Assembly (NCBI RefSeq): GCF_000803645.1
Contig: NZ_CP009122.1
Location: forward strand, 4,564,501-4,628,500
Length of the DNA: 64,000 bases
Direction of reading: 5' to 3'
Source: Sphingopyxis fribergensis
GTDB lineage: Bacteria > Pseudomonadota > Alphaproteobacteria > Sphingomonadales > Sphingomonadaceae
The notes under the pieces are model-generated. The model made no database searches, was not told the DNA's origin, and worked only from the letters and a program-made list of their open reading frames with translations. Each line of letters starts with the position of its first letter. Within the stretch, counting starts at the first letter, position 1. Below are positions 26,499 through 33,784 of the stretch, in pieces. Position numbers and translations under genes: made by a program.

Positions 26499-26756
26499 AT
26501 GCGCGAGTGGCAGATCCAGCGACGCGAGCGGACCCGCCAGCTTATCGAGTTGGGCGGCCTTGTGGTCAAGTCCGGGCTCGTCGACCTAACCGACGACGAC
26601 CGAGCCACAATCTACGGCTCGTTTCTTGGGATAGCAGATAAGTTGCGGAGCGACGATGGCGCCCATGCCTCCGCGCTCTGGCGAAGGCGCGGCAAGCGGG
26701 CATTCGCCGCTGACGCGTTGCCTGACTCCGAATCGTCCGTCATAGACGCGCCATGA
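26499..26756 (+). CDS. traD: Conjugal transfer protein TraD
   Basis: 85 residues from the ATG at 26499 (MREWQIQRRERTRQLIELGGL). The core RTRQLIELGGLVVKSGLVDL, then ATIYGSFLGI and WRRRGKRAF, is typical of the short TraD found with traC and traA in Ti-type systems (not the large coupling protein of the same name in F plasmids). Upstream in-frame ATGs at 26454 and 26460 would overlap traC. The stop overlaps the next small gene by ATGA. Confidence 0.8.
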   Translation: MREWQIQRRERTRQLIELGGLVVKSGLVDLTDDDRATIYGSFLGIADKLRSDDGAHASALWRRRGKRAFAADALPDSESSVIDAP

Positions 26757-26910
26757 TGCGGGAACTGACAGACGCCATCCGCCAGGTCGTAGAGCGCACG
26801 CCGCGGTGGATACGGCGCGATCTCGACAGCAAAGGCGGGCCGCATGACTCGGTGCTCAAGAAGCACTCGCCGCGATGATTGTCAGCGCGTTGGATCAAGA
26901 GAACAACTGA
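26753..26910 (+). pseudogene. Frameshifted DUF6771-like small protein
   Basis: From the ATG at 26753 the frame reads MMRELTDAIRQVVERTPRWI and RRDLDSKGG, then ends out of register at 26878. In the frame two bases over, from about 26848, the expected ending appears (QEALAAMIVSALDQENN, stop 26908-26910). DUF6771 proteins (from memory) have exactly this order: an IxxVxExxPxWIRxDL segment followed by EExLAAMIxxAL. One indel between about 26840 and 26860 explains the split. Small, normally about 50 residues, encoded after traD. Confidence 0.55.
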
Positions 26911-26920
26911 TCGAGTTGTT

Positions 26921-28405
26921 TCATGGTGAGGTATCCAGGAGAGCCGGTTTGACTAAAGACTCCACTCGATCACGTCCATTTTGTTTCGCAAGGTAAAGAA
27001 GCCTGTCGGCCGCGGATAGCAACGGATCGATAGGGCCGCCGACTGCTGGGCTAACAATGATGAGGCCAATGCTGACGGTCGCCACAAGCGGTTGATGCTC
27101 GTCGAGCATGATTGGTTCGGACGCAACGGACCGAATGCGCTCGGCAACCATCATCGCCTCTTTTTGGCTGCAACCGGCAATCATGATCGCGAATTCCTCG
27201 CCGCCCATGCGCCCCAATATGTCTTGCGGTCGAAGGCAGTCCCTCGCACGATCGGCAAAGGTCGTCAGCACTTGGTCGCCGGCGGCGTGCCCGAACCGGT
27301 CGTTGATCGACTTGAATTGGTCGAGATCGACCATCATGATCGCGACGGATTGGTCGATCTCTCGCAGCATTCGTTCCGAATTCTCGATGAAGGCGTTTCG
27401 GTTGGCGACGCCCGTCAGTGGATCGTGCATCGCAAGATGCCGCATTCGGTCAAGCAGTTCTTTCCGGTTTTGCATCACGCTCGCCAGCATGACGGGCGCC
27501 AGTGCAATGAGTGCGGCACCCAGCCGCACGGACACCAGCGCCATTTCGCTCTCTGCCTGCAAGGGGCCTGGAATATACCCGCCCGAAATAATGCCGAGCG
27601 TCCAGATGCCGAAGACCAGTGTCAGGAGCGAGGTCATGAAGATCGGGTAGGCCAGACTGCACCACAACAGAGCGGGCACCGGAAAGGCAATCGCGCCGGG
27701 GCCTCCGATCAGCACGGCCGCTGCGCCCGAAAGTATGAAGAAAACAAAGGGAAGCGTGCGCACCGGTTTACCCGATGGTCGGAGACTCCATCCGTTGGAA
27801 AGCAGCGATGACAGCGGCGGAGCGACAAGAATAGCCGGGAGCAGCAGCACATAGTTGGCGAATTCGGTCGCGAACCAGAACGACCAGCCATTGAGGACGC
27901 CTCGTCCAAATAGCACTGGATTCGCGATCCCGCCGACAAGACCGGCAATTGCCCCGGCCACGGCGGATGCCATCACCAGATAGAGCATCGCATTGGGGTG
28001 TCGAAGCCGGCGCATATCGGATGGCAACCGAGTGAAGATCAGATATGCGCCCGCAATGCCGAGCAGATTGGCAGTGTTGAGAATGAGCGTCTTTAACAGA
28101 GTAGACCCGGTCAGCAGATCGGCCAGCATGAAGGCGCAAGCGCCAGTCAGCCATCCTCCTGAGCTTGCCGTGCGCGGCATGCGAAGCATAAGCCCCAGCA
28201 TGACGGCATTTGCTGGCCACACCGTCGCTAGAAAGCCGACGGGCCGCGTCAAGATGCCGAACAGGCATGCCGTAAAGATGGCGATCCAAAATGTCGCCAG
28301 GGCTCCGGCCGGAGAGGCGGGCAAGTGCTTGAGGTCTGCTCCTAAGCGATTGAAGGTGGACACCGGCAGCGGCTTCCCATGTTGAAATCCGCACCGTCTG
28401 GTCAA
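26921..28405 (-). CDS. MASE1-GGDEF diguanylate cyclase
   Basis: 494 residues. The N-terminal about 300 form an eight-span MASE1 sensor (for example FWIAIFTACLFGILTRPVGF, FATEFANYVLLLPAILVAPP). The GGDEF domain (about 330-485) starts HDPLTGVANRNAF and has VDLDQFKSINDRFGHAAGD. The catalytic motif is GGEEF, an active variant, with an RPQD inhibitory site five residues upstream, so the enzyme probably makes c-di-GMP under product inhibition. No EAL domain. It is the last gene before the tra genes on the mobile segment, convergent with the small traC-traD-DUF6771 group. An ATG slightly downstream could also be the start. Confidence 0.9.
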   Translation of the reverse strand: MTRRCGFQHGKPLPVSTFNRLGADLKHLPASPAGALATFWIAIFTACLFGILTRPVGFLATVWPANAVMLGLMLRMPRTASSGGWLTGACAFMLADLLTGSTLLKTLILNTANLLGIAGAYLIFTRLPSDMRRLRHPNAMLYLVMASAVAGAIAGLVGGIANPVLFGRGVLNGWSFWFATEFANYVLLLPAILVAPPLSSLLSNGWSLRPSGKPVRTLPFVFFILSGAAAVLIGGPGAIAFPVPALLWCSLAYPIFMTSLLTLVFGIWTLGIISGGYIPGPLQAESEMALVSVRLGAALIALAPVMLASVMQNRKELLDRMRHLAMHDPLTGVANRNAFIENSERMLREIDQSVAIMMVDLDQFKSINDRFGHAAGDQVLTTFADRARDCLRPQDILGRMGGEEFAIMIAGCSQKEAMMVAERIRSVASEPIMLDEHQPLVATVSIGLIIVSPAVGGPIDPLLSAADRLLYLAKQNGRDRVESLVKPALLDTSP

Positions 28406-28541
28406 CTACGATCATCAGCACGGTGGACCGGGAGAAATGTGGCTGTTCAACCTTACCATAATGTTTGCGCGACGGCATTCCATGAATGGGAGGGGGTGCC
28501 CTCTACTGCAAAAGGCTCCCGTCGGCTGGGCGCGCACAGTT

Positions 28542-28901
28542 TCAGCGCGCGTCCCCGATTGGCATGATATCGCCCAATTCCGTTTCGTCTCTTAGGGTGC
28601 TGGCGATCATGGCATCATGTTCGGCAAAGACACGTTCGATATCCTCTCGCTTCTCAAATAGAAGCTTGGCCACGCCCGCCGTCATACCGCCTTCTTCGCC
28701 GACACGACCAAGAACATCGGCAAGGTCTGCAAGGGGCGCTTTCTCCGGGCCGGCGTGAAGCATGCCCTTGCCATCCCGATAAGCAGCGGACGGCATCCGA
28801 ACTGCGATGACCGCATCGTCTGCTGCAATGGTTAACCAGATATTGATTTCCAGACCGGTTTGCGACGAGCCGATAGCAGCCCGGCCTGCTCCACTCTCCA
28901 T
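28542..28901 (-). CDS. Hypothetical protein, mobile region
   Basis: 119 residues with no recognised family. The N-terminal half is beta-rich (LEINIWLTIAADDAVIAVRMP) and the C-terminal half is acidic and helical (LADLADVLGRVGEEGGM, LFEKREDIERVFAEHDAMIAS). No signal peptide or membrane span. Codon use and the amphipathic pattern look like real coding sequence. It lies 85 bp downstream of the sigma-region-4 gene on the same strand and may belong to that operon. Confidence 0.5.
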   Translation of the reverse strand: MESGAGRAAIGSSQTGLEINIWLTIAADDAVIAVRMPSAAYRDGKGMLHAGPEKAPLADLADVLGRVGEEGGMTAGVAKLLFEKREDIERVFAEHDAMIASTLRDETELGDIMPIGDAR

Positions 28902-28986
28902 CAGCGCGCGCTAATCTATCGGGCTCTGGGATCTGCCCATGTCGTCTCCGCTTCAAGGGTGGTGCGGCAAGCGGTGCATCGATCCC

Positions 28987-29274
28987 CTAACCGTAAATGG
29001 CGAATCGGATCATCTCCCACCGCCATTCGAGCGACAGTCGTTTCACCATGAGCGCGAAGCGAATGCGCGAGGCCAGCGACGGATATTCCTCGTCGAGGAT
29101 CGCATAGCAGGCTTGCTTGCGGCGGCGTTCGACTTCGGCGCGGCCGATGCCGAGGTACGGGGCGATTTCCTCATACGGTCGGCCATGATGATGGAAGAGA
29201 ACCCAGACCTGCTGCGACAGTTCGGGTTGGTCGAGCAGTCGCTCCGGAACCTGTATCGTGTCGGCTACCGTCAT
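28987..29274 (-). CDS. Short sigma-region-4-like DNA-binding protein
   Basis: 95 residues from the ATG at 29274 (MTVADTIQVPE); the frame is open to 29463 but that part is antisense to the next gene. LSQQVWVLFHHHGRPYEEIAPYLG followed by EVERRRKQACYAI is a helix-turn-helix like sigma-70 region 4, with no region 2. The C-terminus is aromatic (LSLEWRWEMIRFAIYG). The ATG overlaps the stop of the upstream gene (ATGA), so it is translated with it. Probably a regulator or accessory subunit rather than a full sigma factor. Confidence 0.7.
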   Translation of the reverse strand: MTVADTIQVPERLLDQPELSQQVWVLFHHHGRPYEEIAPYLGIGRAEVERRRKQACYAILDEEYPSLASRIRFALMVKRLSLEWRWEMIRFAIYG

Positions 29275-29906
29275 CTGCCTTTCCACCGGCAAGGGACGCC
29301 GCCGTCGACGATACTCGGAATAGCCATGCGGGTAGCGATGATCGGGAACAAGGGGTCGGCCAGCCATTCGTCGAACGATTGCCAGCCGGCGCCGCGGAGC
29401 GCGTCGTTGACGCGCCACAGTTGGTCGCGCCGACGTCGGCGCCACGGTCCAACGAAGCGCCATTGATCGACCGTGGCGACGCCGGCCCGGCGCGACCGCG
29501 CCACCGCTTTACGCAACGCCTTCGGCAATTGCGCGAGGATGAACGCGGCGGCGGCCTCCTGATCGTCGGCGATACCGGCAATCGGATCGGGCCATAGAAT
29601 GTCGCCCGGAGAGCCACTCTCGGCGAAGGCGGTCGCGAGTGCTTGCCTATAGCGTTGTTGCAGGCGCGCCTGCAAGGCGGCGGTCGCCGGCCCGACGCCG
29701 GGCACCGAGTCCTTATAGCAGACGTGCGCCCACACGATCGCGCGCGCATCCATGAGACAGCTATTGATGGTGTCGCGATTGGCCCCAAGTTCCTCCGCTA
29801 TCGCGCCGATTTCGACACCGTAGAAGTTATGGAGCAGGAACAGCGTGCGCGGGAGTGCGGGCACCCGTTCTATCGCGGCGCAGCGCTGACGATCGAGGCC
29901 GGACAT
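29271..29906 (-). CDS. Sigma-region-4-like helix-turn-helix protein with unknown C-terminal domain
   Basis: 211 residues from the ATG at 29906 (MSGLDRQRCAAIERVP). Residues about 10-55 (LPRTLFLLHNFYGVEIGAIAEELG, TINSCLMDARAIV) look like sigma region 4. The remaining about 150 residues have no family I know; they include a basic patch (WRRRRRDQLWRVNDALR) and an aromatic tail. The start is 2 bp after the stop of the sigma gene, and its stop overlaps the next HTH gene by ATGA. No region 2 is present, so it cannot act as a complete sigma factor. Confidence 0.7.
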   Translation of the reverse strand: MSGLDRQRCAAIERVPALPRTLFLLHNFYGVEIGAIAEELGANRDTINSCLMDARAIVWAHVCYKDSVPGVGPATAALQARLQQRYRQALATAFAESGSPGDILWPDPIAGIADDQEAAAAFILAQLPKALRKAVARSRRAGVATVDQWRFVGPWRRRRRDQLWRVNDALRGAGWQSFDEWLADPLFPIIATRMAIPSIVDGGVPCRWKGR

Positions 29907-29908
29907 GA

Positions 29909-30490
29909 TCAGCGCCCCCGTTCGCATGGGGTTAAATGGTGCGTCGCGCGAAGCGCCGTACAGGCGGTTGCCCATTCCCCCGACCATTGCGCTGCGACCG
30001 CCGCGCGGCATCGCGCGAGCGCCTGCACCATATGATAATCGACGGTTGTGATGCCGATGCCAAGTTGCGCGGCAATCTCCTTGTAGCTCATCCGCCGCAC
30101 CCGACGCATCAAGAAGACGCGCCGCGTCTTGGGCGGCATGGTGCGAACGGTCTGCCGATAGACGCGGAACAGGTCGATTGCCTCGATCCGCCATGTCTGC
30201 TCGGCTTGTGACACCGCATCGCGTTCCTCGTCGAGCGGATAGAAGGCGGTTGGGCCGCATGTCTTCTGGCGCGCGCGGTCGATCAGCAAATTGCGTGCGA
30301 TCCGGGTCAGATAGGCTTGAGGACATTCGGTCCGCTCGAGGGCTCCGCTGCGCAGCAGCCGTGCAAAGGCTTCCTGCGTCAGATCGGGCGCTGCGTCGCG
30401 CCCGGCCCTTCGTCTGAAATATACATGTATCCGCTCGCGCTCGTCCCGATAGAAGGCGTCGAAGGCGGCGGTCGAAACCGGCGCGGTCAT
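29909..30490 (-). CDS. ECF-type sigma factor of the mobile segment
   Basis: 193 residues. Region 2: FYRDERERIHVYFRRRAGRDAAPDLTQEAFARLLRSGA with CPQAYLTRIARNLLIDRAR. Region 4: MPPKTRRVFLMRRVRRMSYKEIAAQLG and VDYHMVQALARC. No FecR gene is next to it; instead it overlaps (ATGA) the upstream nucleotidyltransferase and is followed by two region-4-only proteins. The absence of a cognate anti-sigma gene suggests control by another means, perhaps by its operon partners. Confidence 0.88.
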   Translation of the reverse strand: MTAPVSTAAFDAFYRDERERIHVYFRRRAGRDAAPDLTQEAFARLLRSGALERTECPQAYLTRIARNLLIDRARQKTCGPTAFYPLDEERDAVSQAEQTWRIEAIDLFRVYRQTVRTMPPKTRRVFLMRRVRRMSYKEIAAQLGIGITTVDYHMVQALARCRAAVAAQWSGEWATACTALRATHHLTPCERGR

Positions 30491-30975
30491 GACCGCGCCC
30501 CCTTGCGCTGGCGCGTGGGCAAGGGCGCATCGCGCGAGGCGCGACAGAGGGTGATGCCCGCTTCGATGCGGTCGAGGATGAAGGTGTCGCGTTCGACCTT
30601 GGCGACGCGGATGTCGGCCTTGGAGTAAAATTCAAGGCCGACCGCGCAGCGATTGCCGAGCTCGCTGCCGATGACATCGCGGGCGCGGGTCCAGCTTTCC
30701 GCTTCCTTGAACAGCGGATGATTGACGACGATCCAGAACTCATAATCGGAAAAATTGATCGCATCGTCGTCTTCGTACCAATTCTTCCGCGCATAGGGGC
30801 CGATGAGGATGATCCGGCGAATCTCGCCCGGCTCGGGCGCCTGCACGCGGGTTGGATCGAAGCAGGCGCGCAGGATGCGCGTGATGCGCTCGACCTCCTG
30901 CTGCTTGCGGCGGATCAGGTGGCCGACGCGCGCCATCACGACTTCGCGCGCGTAAACGTCGTTCGGGGGATTCAT
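30487..30975 (-). CDS. Nucleotidyltransferase-fold protein with altered catalytic motif
   Basis: 162 residues from the ATG at 30975 (MNPPNDVYAREVV); the frame continues upstream without coding character. The segment RIILIGPYARKNW followed by FSDYEFWIVVN is a pol-beta-type nucleotidyltransferase core. The usual GS dipeptide reads GP, while the D-x-E pair (SDYE) is kept. Compared with the complete nucleotidyltransferase-HEPN protein at 31904-32845 it lacks the C-terminal HEPN half. It is coupled by ATGA overlap to the sigma factor gene. Catalytic activity is uncertain; a binding or regulatory role is possible. Confidence 0.7.
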   Translation of the reverse strand: MNPPNDVYAREVVMARVGHLIRRKQQEVERITRILRACFDPTRVQAPEPGEIRRIILIGPYARKNWYEDDDAINFSDYEFWIVVNHPLFKEAESWTRARDVIGSELGNRCAVGLEFYSKADIRVAKVERDTFILDRIEAGITLCRASRDAPLPTRQRKGARS

Positions 30976-31194
30976 TTGCAGCTCGCACACCAGCGGTCCG
31001 CGCAGCACGCGCGGATGTGCAAGCGGTGTCCGCTGTTGCCGACCTAGCGGCTTACAGCAACTGCCCGACCGTGATGGCCGAACCTGCATGATGCCTGGCA
31101 GGGTAATCCTGAAGGATGGCCGCCAGTTACTCCATCCCGTGGGCGGGATCATGCCAGAATCAGGGAGCTCCGACAAGACGCCGAGCGGGTCGGG

Positions 31195-31275
31195 CTAATC
31201 GCGCGCGGCGGCCTCCAACGCGGTGATGCGTTCGGAGCGGACATGGTGGGCGACGCGGCCAAGGCCCTCAACGCG
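31195..31275 (-). pseudogene. C-terminal scrap of a second nucleotidyltransferase-HEPN gene
   Basis: The minus strand reads RVEGLGRVAHHVRSERI then TALEAAARD and a stop. This matches the C-terminus of the complete protein encoded at 31904-32845 (RVEELGRVIHQVCSERI then AILEIEARN) at 17 of 26 positions. The frame has a stop 9 codons upstream of the match and no start, so only the tail remains. It lies directly upstream of the short nucleotidyltransferase gene. Confidence 0.6.
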
Positions 31276-31307
31276 CCCTGTACAAGCAGCTATCGCACCT
31301 CGTTATG

Positions 31308-31345
31308 CGAAAGGGCGACAAGGCCATCGCCCTGCCGCCCTTTCG
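31308..31345 (-). terminator. Hairpin downstream of proline-rich peptide gene
   Basis: Perfect 10-bp inverted repeat (CGAAAGGGCG at 31308-31317 and CGCCCTTTCG at 31336-31345) with an 18-base loop, 25 bp beyond the stop of the gene ending at 31370. No clear U-tract follows, so termination is probable but not certain. Confidence 0.45.
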
Positions 31346-31369
31346 TGTTTCGGCTACGCCGGGCGTAAA

Positions 31370-31603
31370 TTAGATCTGCGGAGTAGGGGCGGGCTCTTCG
31401 CTGGGAGCGGGCGCAGGCTCGTCCGTCGGTGCGGGAGCGGGTTCTTCCGCGGGCTTGGGTGCCGGGGCGGGCTCGGTGGTCGGTTCGGGAGCCGGTGCAG
31501 GCTCTTCCGTCGGCGCGGGGGTTCCGGTTTCCTGAGCAACAACCGCCAGCGGCGAAACAAGGAAGCTCACCGCCACGGCGGACGCAATCGCAATCTTACG
31601 CAT
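31370..31603 (-). CDS. Small exported Pro/Ala/Glu-repeat protein
   Basis: 77 residues: a signal peptide (MRKIAIASAVAVSFLVSPLAVVAQ) then a low-complexity tail built on repeated EEPAPAP/TEPAPAP/DEPAPAP units. No domain beyond the repeat. Such Pro-rich chains are extended and may span the periplasm or coat the envelope. A hairpin follows the stop. It interrupts the region between the complete nucleotidyltransferase-HEPN gene and the degraded copy. Function unknown. Confidence 0.65.
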   Translation of the reverse strand: MRKIAIASAVAVSFLVSPLAVVAQETGTPAPTEEPAPAPEPTTEPAPAPKPAEEPAPAPTDEPAPAPSEEPAPTPQI

Positions 31604-31903
31604 GATATCTCCTAGCTATTGAGCGATGGGGCTGAAATGGAACCCCTCGATCGCACCAAGCCTGCAACTTTCCGCAGGCTAGGGGTCGCAACGTGTCCCG
31701 TTCCCGGATCGTTGCAGGAGGCCGGCAATCGCCTGCGCATAGTGAGGCAGATGCATAGATTTGCGCGGCGAACCGTTCACGCCAAAAGGTCCCGCCGGTT
31801 ACGGCGAGGCACGTTTTGGGCGCACCATCGTCCCACGCTCGGTTTGAGCGACAGACCGCCCGACGTTCGCAACCGCCGCAAAGTTGCATGGCGGGAGCCA
31901 TTT
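31604..31903. other. Intergenic gap between the repeat-peptide gene and the NT-HEPN gene
   Basis: 300 bp with no convincing coding frame. It should carry the promoter of the small Pro-rich gene (minus strand) near 31604-31680. A pair of complementary stretches around 31655-31682 (CAAGCCTGCAACTTTCCGCAGGC) could fold. Nothing else recognisable. Confidence 0.3.
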
Positions 31904-32845
31904 CTACGCGCGTGTCGAGTTGACTCCGTTGCGGGCCTCTATTTCCAAAATCGCGATCCGTTCGGAACAAACTTGATGAATGACGCGGCCCAATTCCTCG
32001 ACGCGCTCGCCGAGCCAAGACAATTCCTCCGAACTGATCTTGTAGTGTTTTGAGTACCTGGCCTTCGTATAGGCCTCTTTCAATTTCTGGAACATCGCCC
32101 GCTCGCGGCGATTGGTCTCCGGCCAGACGCCATATAGGCGCCGGTCGAGGCCTTCCGCCAGCGAGCGGAGGAAAGCAATATTGTGATTGTAGGGCGTGTA
32201 GAAGGTCAGCGTGAGCAGCAGTCCCTGATAGAGCCGTTCCGTAGCTTGGTGTAGATCGAAAGCCGCCTTCTTGAGCTTTCCGCGTGCTTGCGCGTCTTTG
32301 AATCCCTCATAGAAATCTACCGAGCCTGCAATTTCTTCCTCAAAGTACCCTTTCGCAACCGCCAGAGCCTGTTGAGGCGTCTTGGGACGCGGTGTCGCCA
32401 GTTCGCTGCTGTCAGTTTCGTAGAGCGCGATGCCATCCTTAGCGACCTCCATGAAAAAGACGCGGCCATGCGCGAGCCCATCGTTCACCTCATGCAGCGA
32501 ATGGACGATGAAATTGACTGGCGTGCGTAGCGTTTTCTCGATCGTATAGGCACGGATCAGCCGTTCCTCGGTCTTCGCCCAATAGGCGGCGCGGTCGGTG
32601 AGCTCCTTCTGGCTGACGATTACGAGAATGTCGTAATCGGACTTATACTGGTTCGCCGACAGCGGCGCATCGACCCAATCGCCGCGCGCGTGCGACCCAA
32701 ACAATATGATTTTCAGGATACGGGCGCCCTTGCGGCGCCCGGTCGCATTCTCGGTCGCCTCGCGGAACTCGTCGAAAATGATCTCGACGATGCGCTCAAG
32801 TTCGCGCTGCTTGGCCGCAGGAAGATGGTCGACGTCGGTACGCAT
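31904..32845 (-). CDS. Nucleotidyltransferase-HEPN fusion protein
   Basis: 313 residues from the ATG at 32845 (MRTDVDHLPAAKQREL); an upstream in-frame ATG at 32884 is possible. The N-terminal nucleotidyltransferase has an intact ILFGSHARGDW motif and SDYDILVIV. The C-terminal HEPN domain (about 170-290) carries AFDLHQATERLYQGLLL and YTPYNHNIAFL. Such fusions (MNT-HEPN type) may bind or modify nucleotides, proteins or tRNA, and some take part in toxin-antitoxin or defence roles. The gene stands alone, with a short secreted-protein gene upstream. A degraded tail copy and a truncated relative are 600-1400 bp downstream. Confidence 0.82.
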   Translation of the reverse strand: MRTDVDHLPAAKQRELERIVEIIFDEFREATENATGRRKGARILKIILFGSHARGDWVDAPLSANQYKSDYDILVIVSQKELTDRAAYWAKTEERLIRAYTIEKTLRTPVNFIVHSLHEVNDGLAHGRVFFMEVAKDGIALYETDSSELATPRPKTPQQALAVAKGYFEEEIAGSVDFYEGFKDAQARGKLKKAAFDLHQATERLYQGLLLTLTFYTPYNHNIAFLRSLAEGLDRRLYGVWPETNRRERAMFQKLKEAYTKARYSKHYKISSEELSWLGERVEELGRVIHQVCSERIAILEIEARNGVNSTRA

Positions 32846-32892
32846 GGGTGCCAGAATCTTCGGGCAATGCCCGTCACTTGGCAAGGACAGAA

Positions 32893-32915
32893 TGCCCGGC
32901 GCTTTGCGCCGGGCA
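32893..32915 (-). terminator. Strong hairpin between secreted hypothetical gene and NT-HEPN gene
   Basis: Perfect 10-bp stem (TGCCCGGCGC / GCGCCGGGCA) with a TTT loop, located between the stop of the gene at 32966 and the NT-HEPN start at 32845. The run of seven bases (A on the plus strand, T on the minus strand) lies on the upstream side for minus-strand transcription, so this is not a textbook intrinsic terminator. It may still terminate or insulate. Confidence 0.4.
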
Positions 32916-32965
32916 AAAAAATGGAGAAACGAAACCGCTCCTCCATGAAGATTGCTGCTTGCAGT

Positions 32966-33376
32966 TCAGGCGGCTCGGCGCATTTCCGGTTCGGCGTCAA
33001 TTTCCGCCGGAACCAGAAGCGGCGCGATGCGCTCGCTCCGTTCGACACAGCCGATACCGCCGCGTTCCGTATAACCGCGGTCCGTCACAGCGATGATCGA
33101 ACCGTTCCACGATGTTGTCACGCCCATCAAGCGGCCGATTTCGGCGTCTGTCGCCGGCGCAACCCGCAAGGCCCATCCGACGTTCAGTTCCGCCGGAGCA
33201 TCGGGGACCGGCACGGTCGTCTTGGTGAGGGGAATGGAGCGGCTTGCCGGTGTGCGGCAGTCGGCAACAATTTTCGCCCACTCTTCCAGGGGCGGCGGCG
33301 GCGGAATTGCCTGTGCCGTATTTGCCGCGAGGATGGCGCAACAAACGAAAAGTTCTATCATGCGGCGCTGCTTCAT
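32966..33376 (-). CDS. Hypothetical exported protein
   Basis: 136 residues with a likely signal peptide (MIELFVCCAILAANTAQA, residues 6-23), then IPPPPPLEEWAKIVADC. No family recognised. The mature part has segments ELNVGWALRVAPATDAEIG and TSWNGSIIAVTDRGY. There are two cysteines after the signal. It lies in the mobile segment with no obvious operon partner. Confidence 0.5.
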   Translation of the reverse strand: MKQRRMIELFVCCAILAANTAQAIPPPPPLEEWAKIVADCRTPASRSIPLTKTTVPVPDAPAELNVGWALRVAPATDAEIGRLMGVTTSWNGSIIAVTDRGYTERGGIGCVERSERIAPLLVPAEIDAEPEMRRAA

Positions 33377-33559
33377 TCGGGCCCTCCTGGGCGGTCGATC
33401 CCTAAATCCATCGATTCGCTCACTTTATCAGAACAGTCCATTGCCGCATTGCAGTTTGTCAGAGTCTCTTCGAATCGAACAGGAACAGTGACCCCGGATG
33501 CGCGGCAGCAGGTTACCAATGGCGAGCGTCCGCTACCTGCAACGAGGTGAGCCCAAAGG

Positions 33560-33745
33560 TCAGGCCTTGTCCTCGACGCCGCGCCCTTCCCGGACGGGCC
33601 GGGTGAGGGATTCGCAACGCGACACCTCGTCGGGGTCGAAGCGGGCGATATTTTCGATGAGCGATCATCACGGCATCAGCCGACGAGGCGGCGCGTAGCG
33701 GAGTAGAGCGCGGCCGCCATTGGCGGGGCGCCACTGAGCGCTCAT
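33560..33745 (-). pseudogene. Possible decayed short gene with two tandem in-frame stops
   Basis: In one minus-strand frame an ATG at 33745 gives MSAQWRPANGGRALLRYAPP, then two consecutive TGA codons, then a protein-like segment (SLIENIARFDPDEVSRCESL and TRPVREGRGVEDKA) with a stop at 33560. The downstream segment has a natural charge pattern, but no family is recognised. The rest of the 33377-33784 gap shows nothing else. Could be chance. Confidence 0.2.
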
Positions 33746-33784
33746 TCTGCACTCATATTCTCCCGCTCTTCGGAAAAATGTAGG

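Noticed and set aside
30976..31176. Longer N-terminus for the short nucleotidyltransferase (start at 31176)
   Set aside because: The added 67 residues have no protein character and contain Cys/Arg/Pro-rich noise; the ATG at 30975 gives a sensible start.
32893..32915. Hairpin as a standard Rho-independent terminator for the plus strand
   Set aside because: The tract following it on the plus strand is A, not T, and no plus-strand gene ends just before it; kept only as a weak minus-strand terminator.
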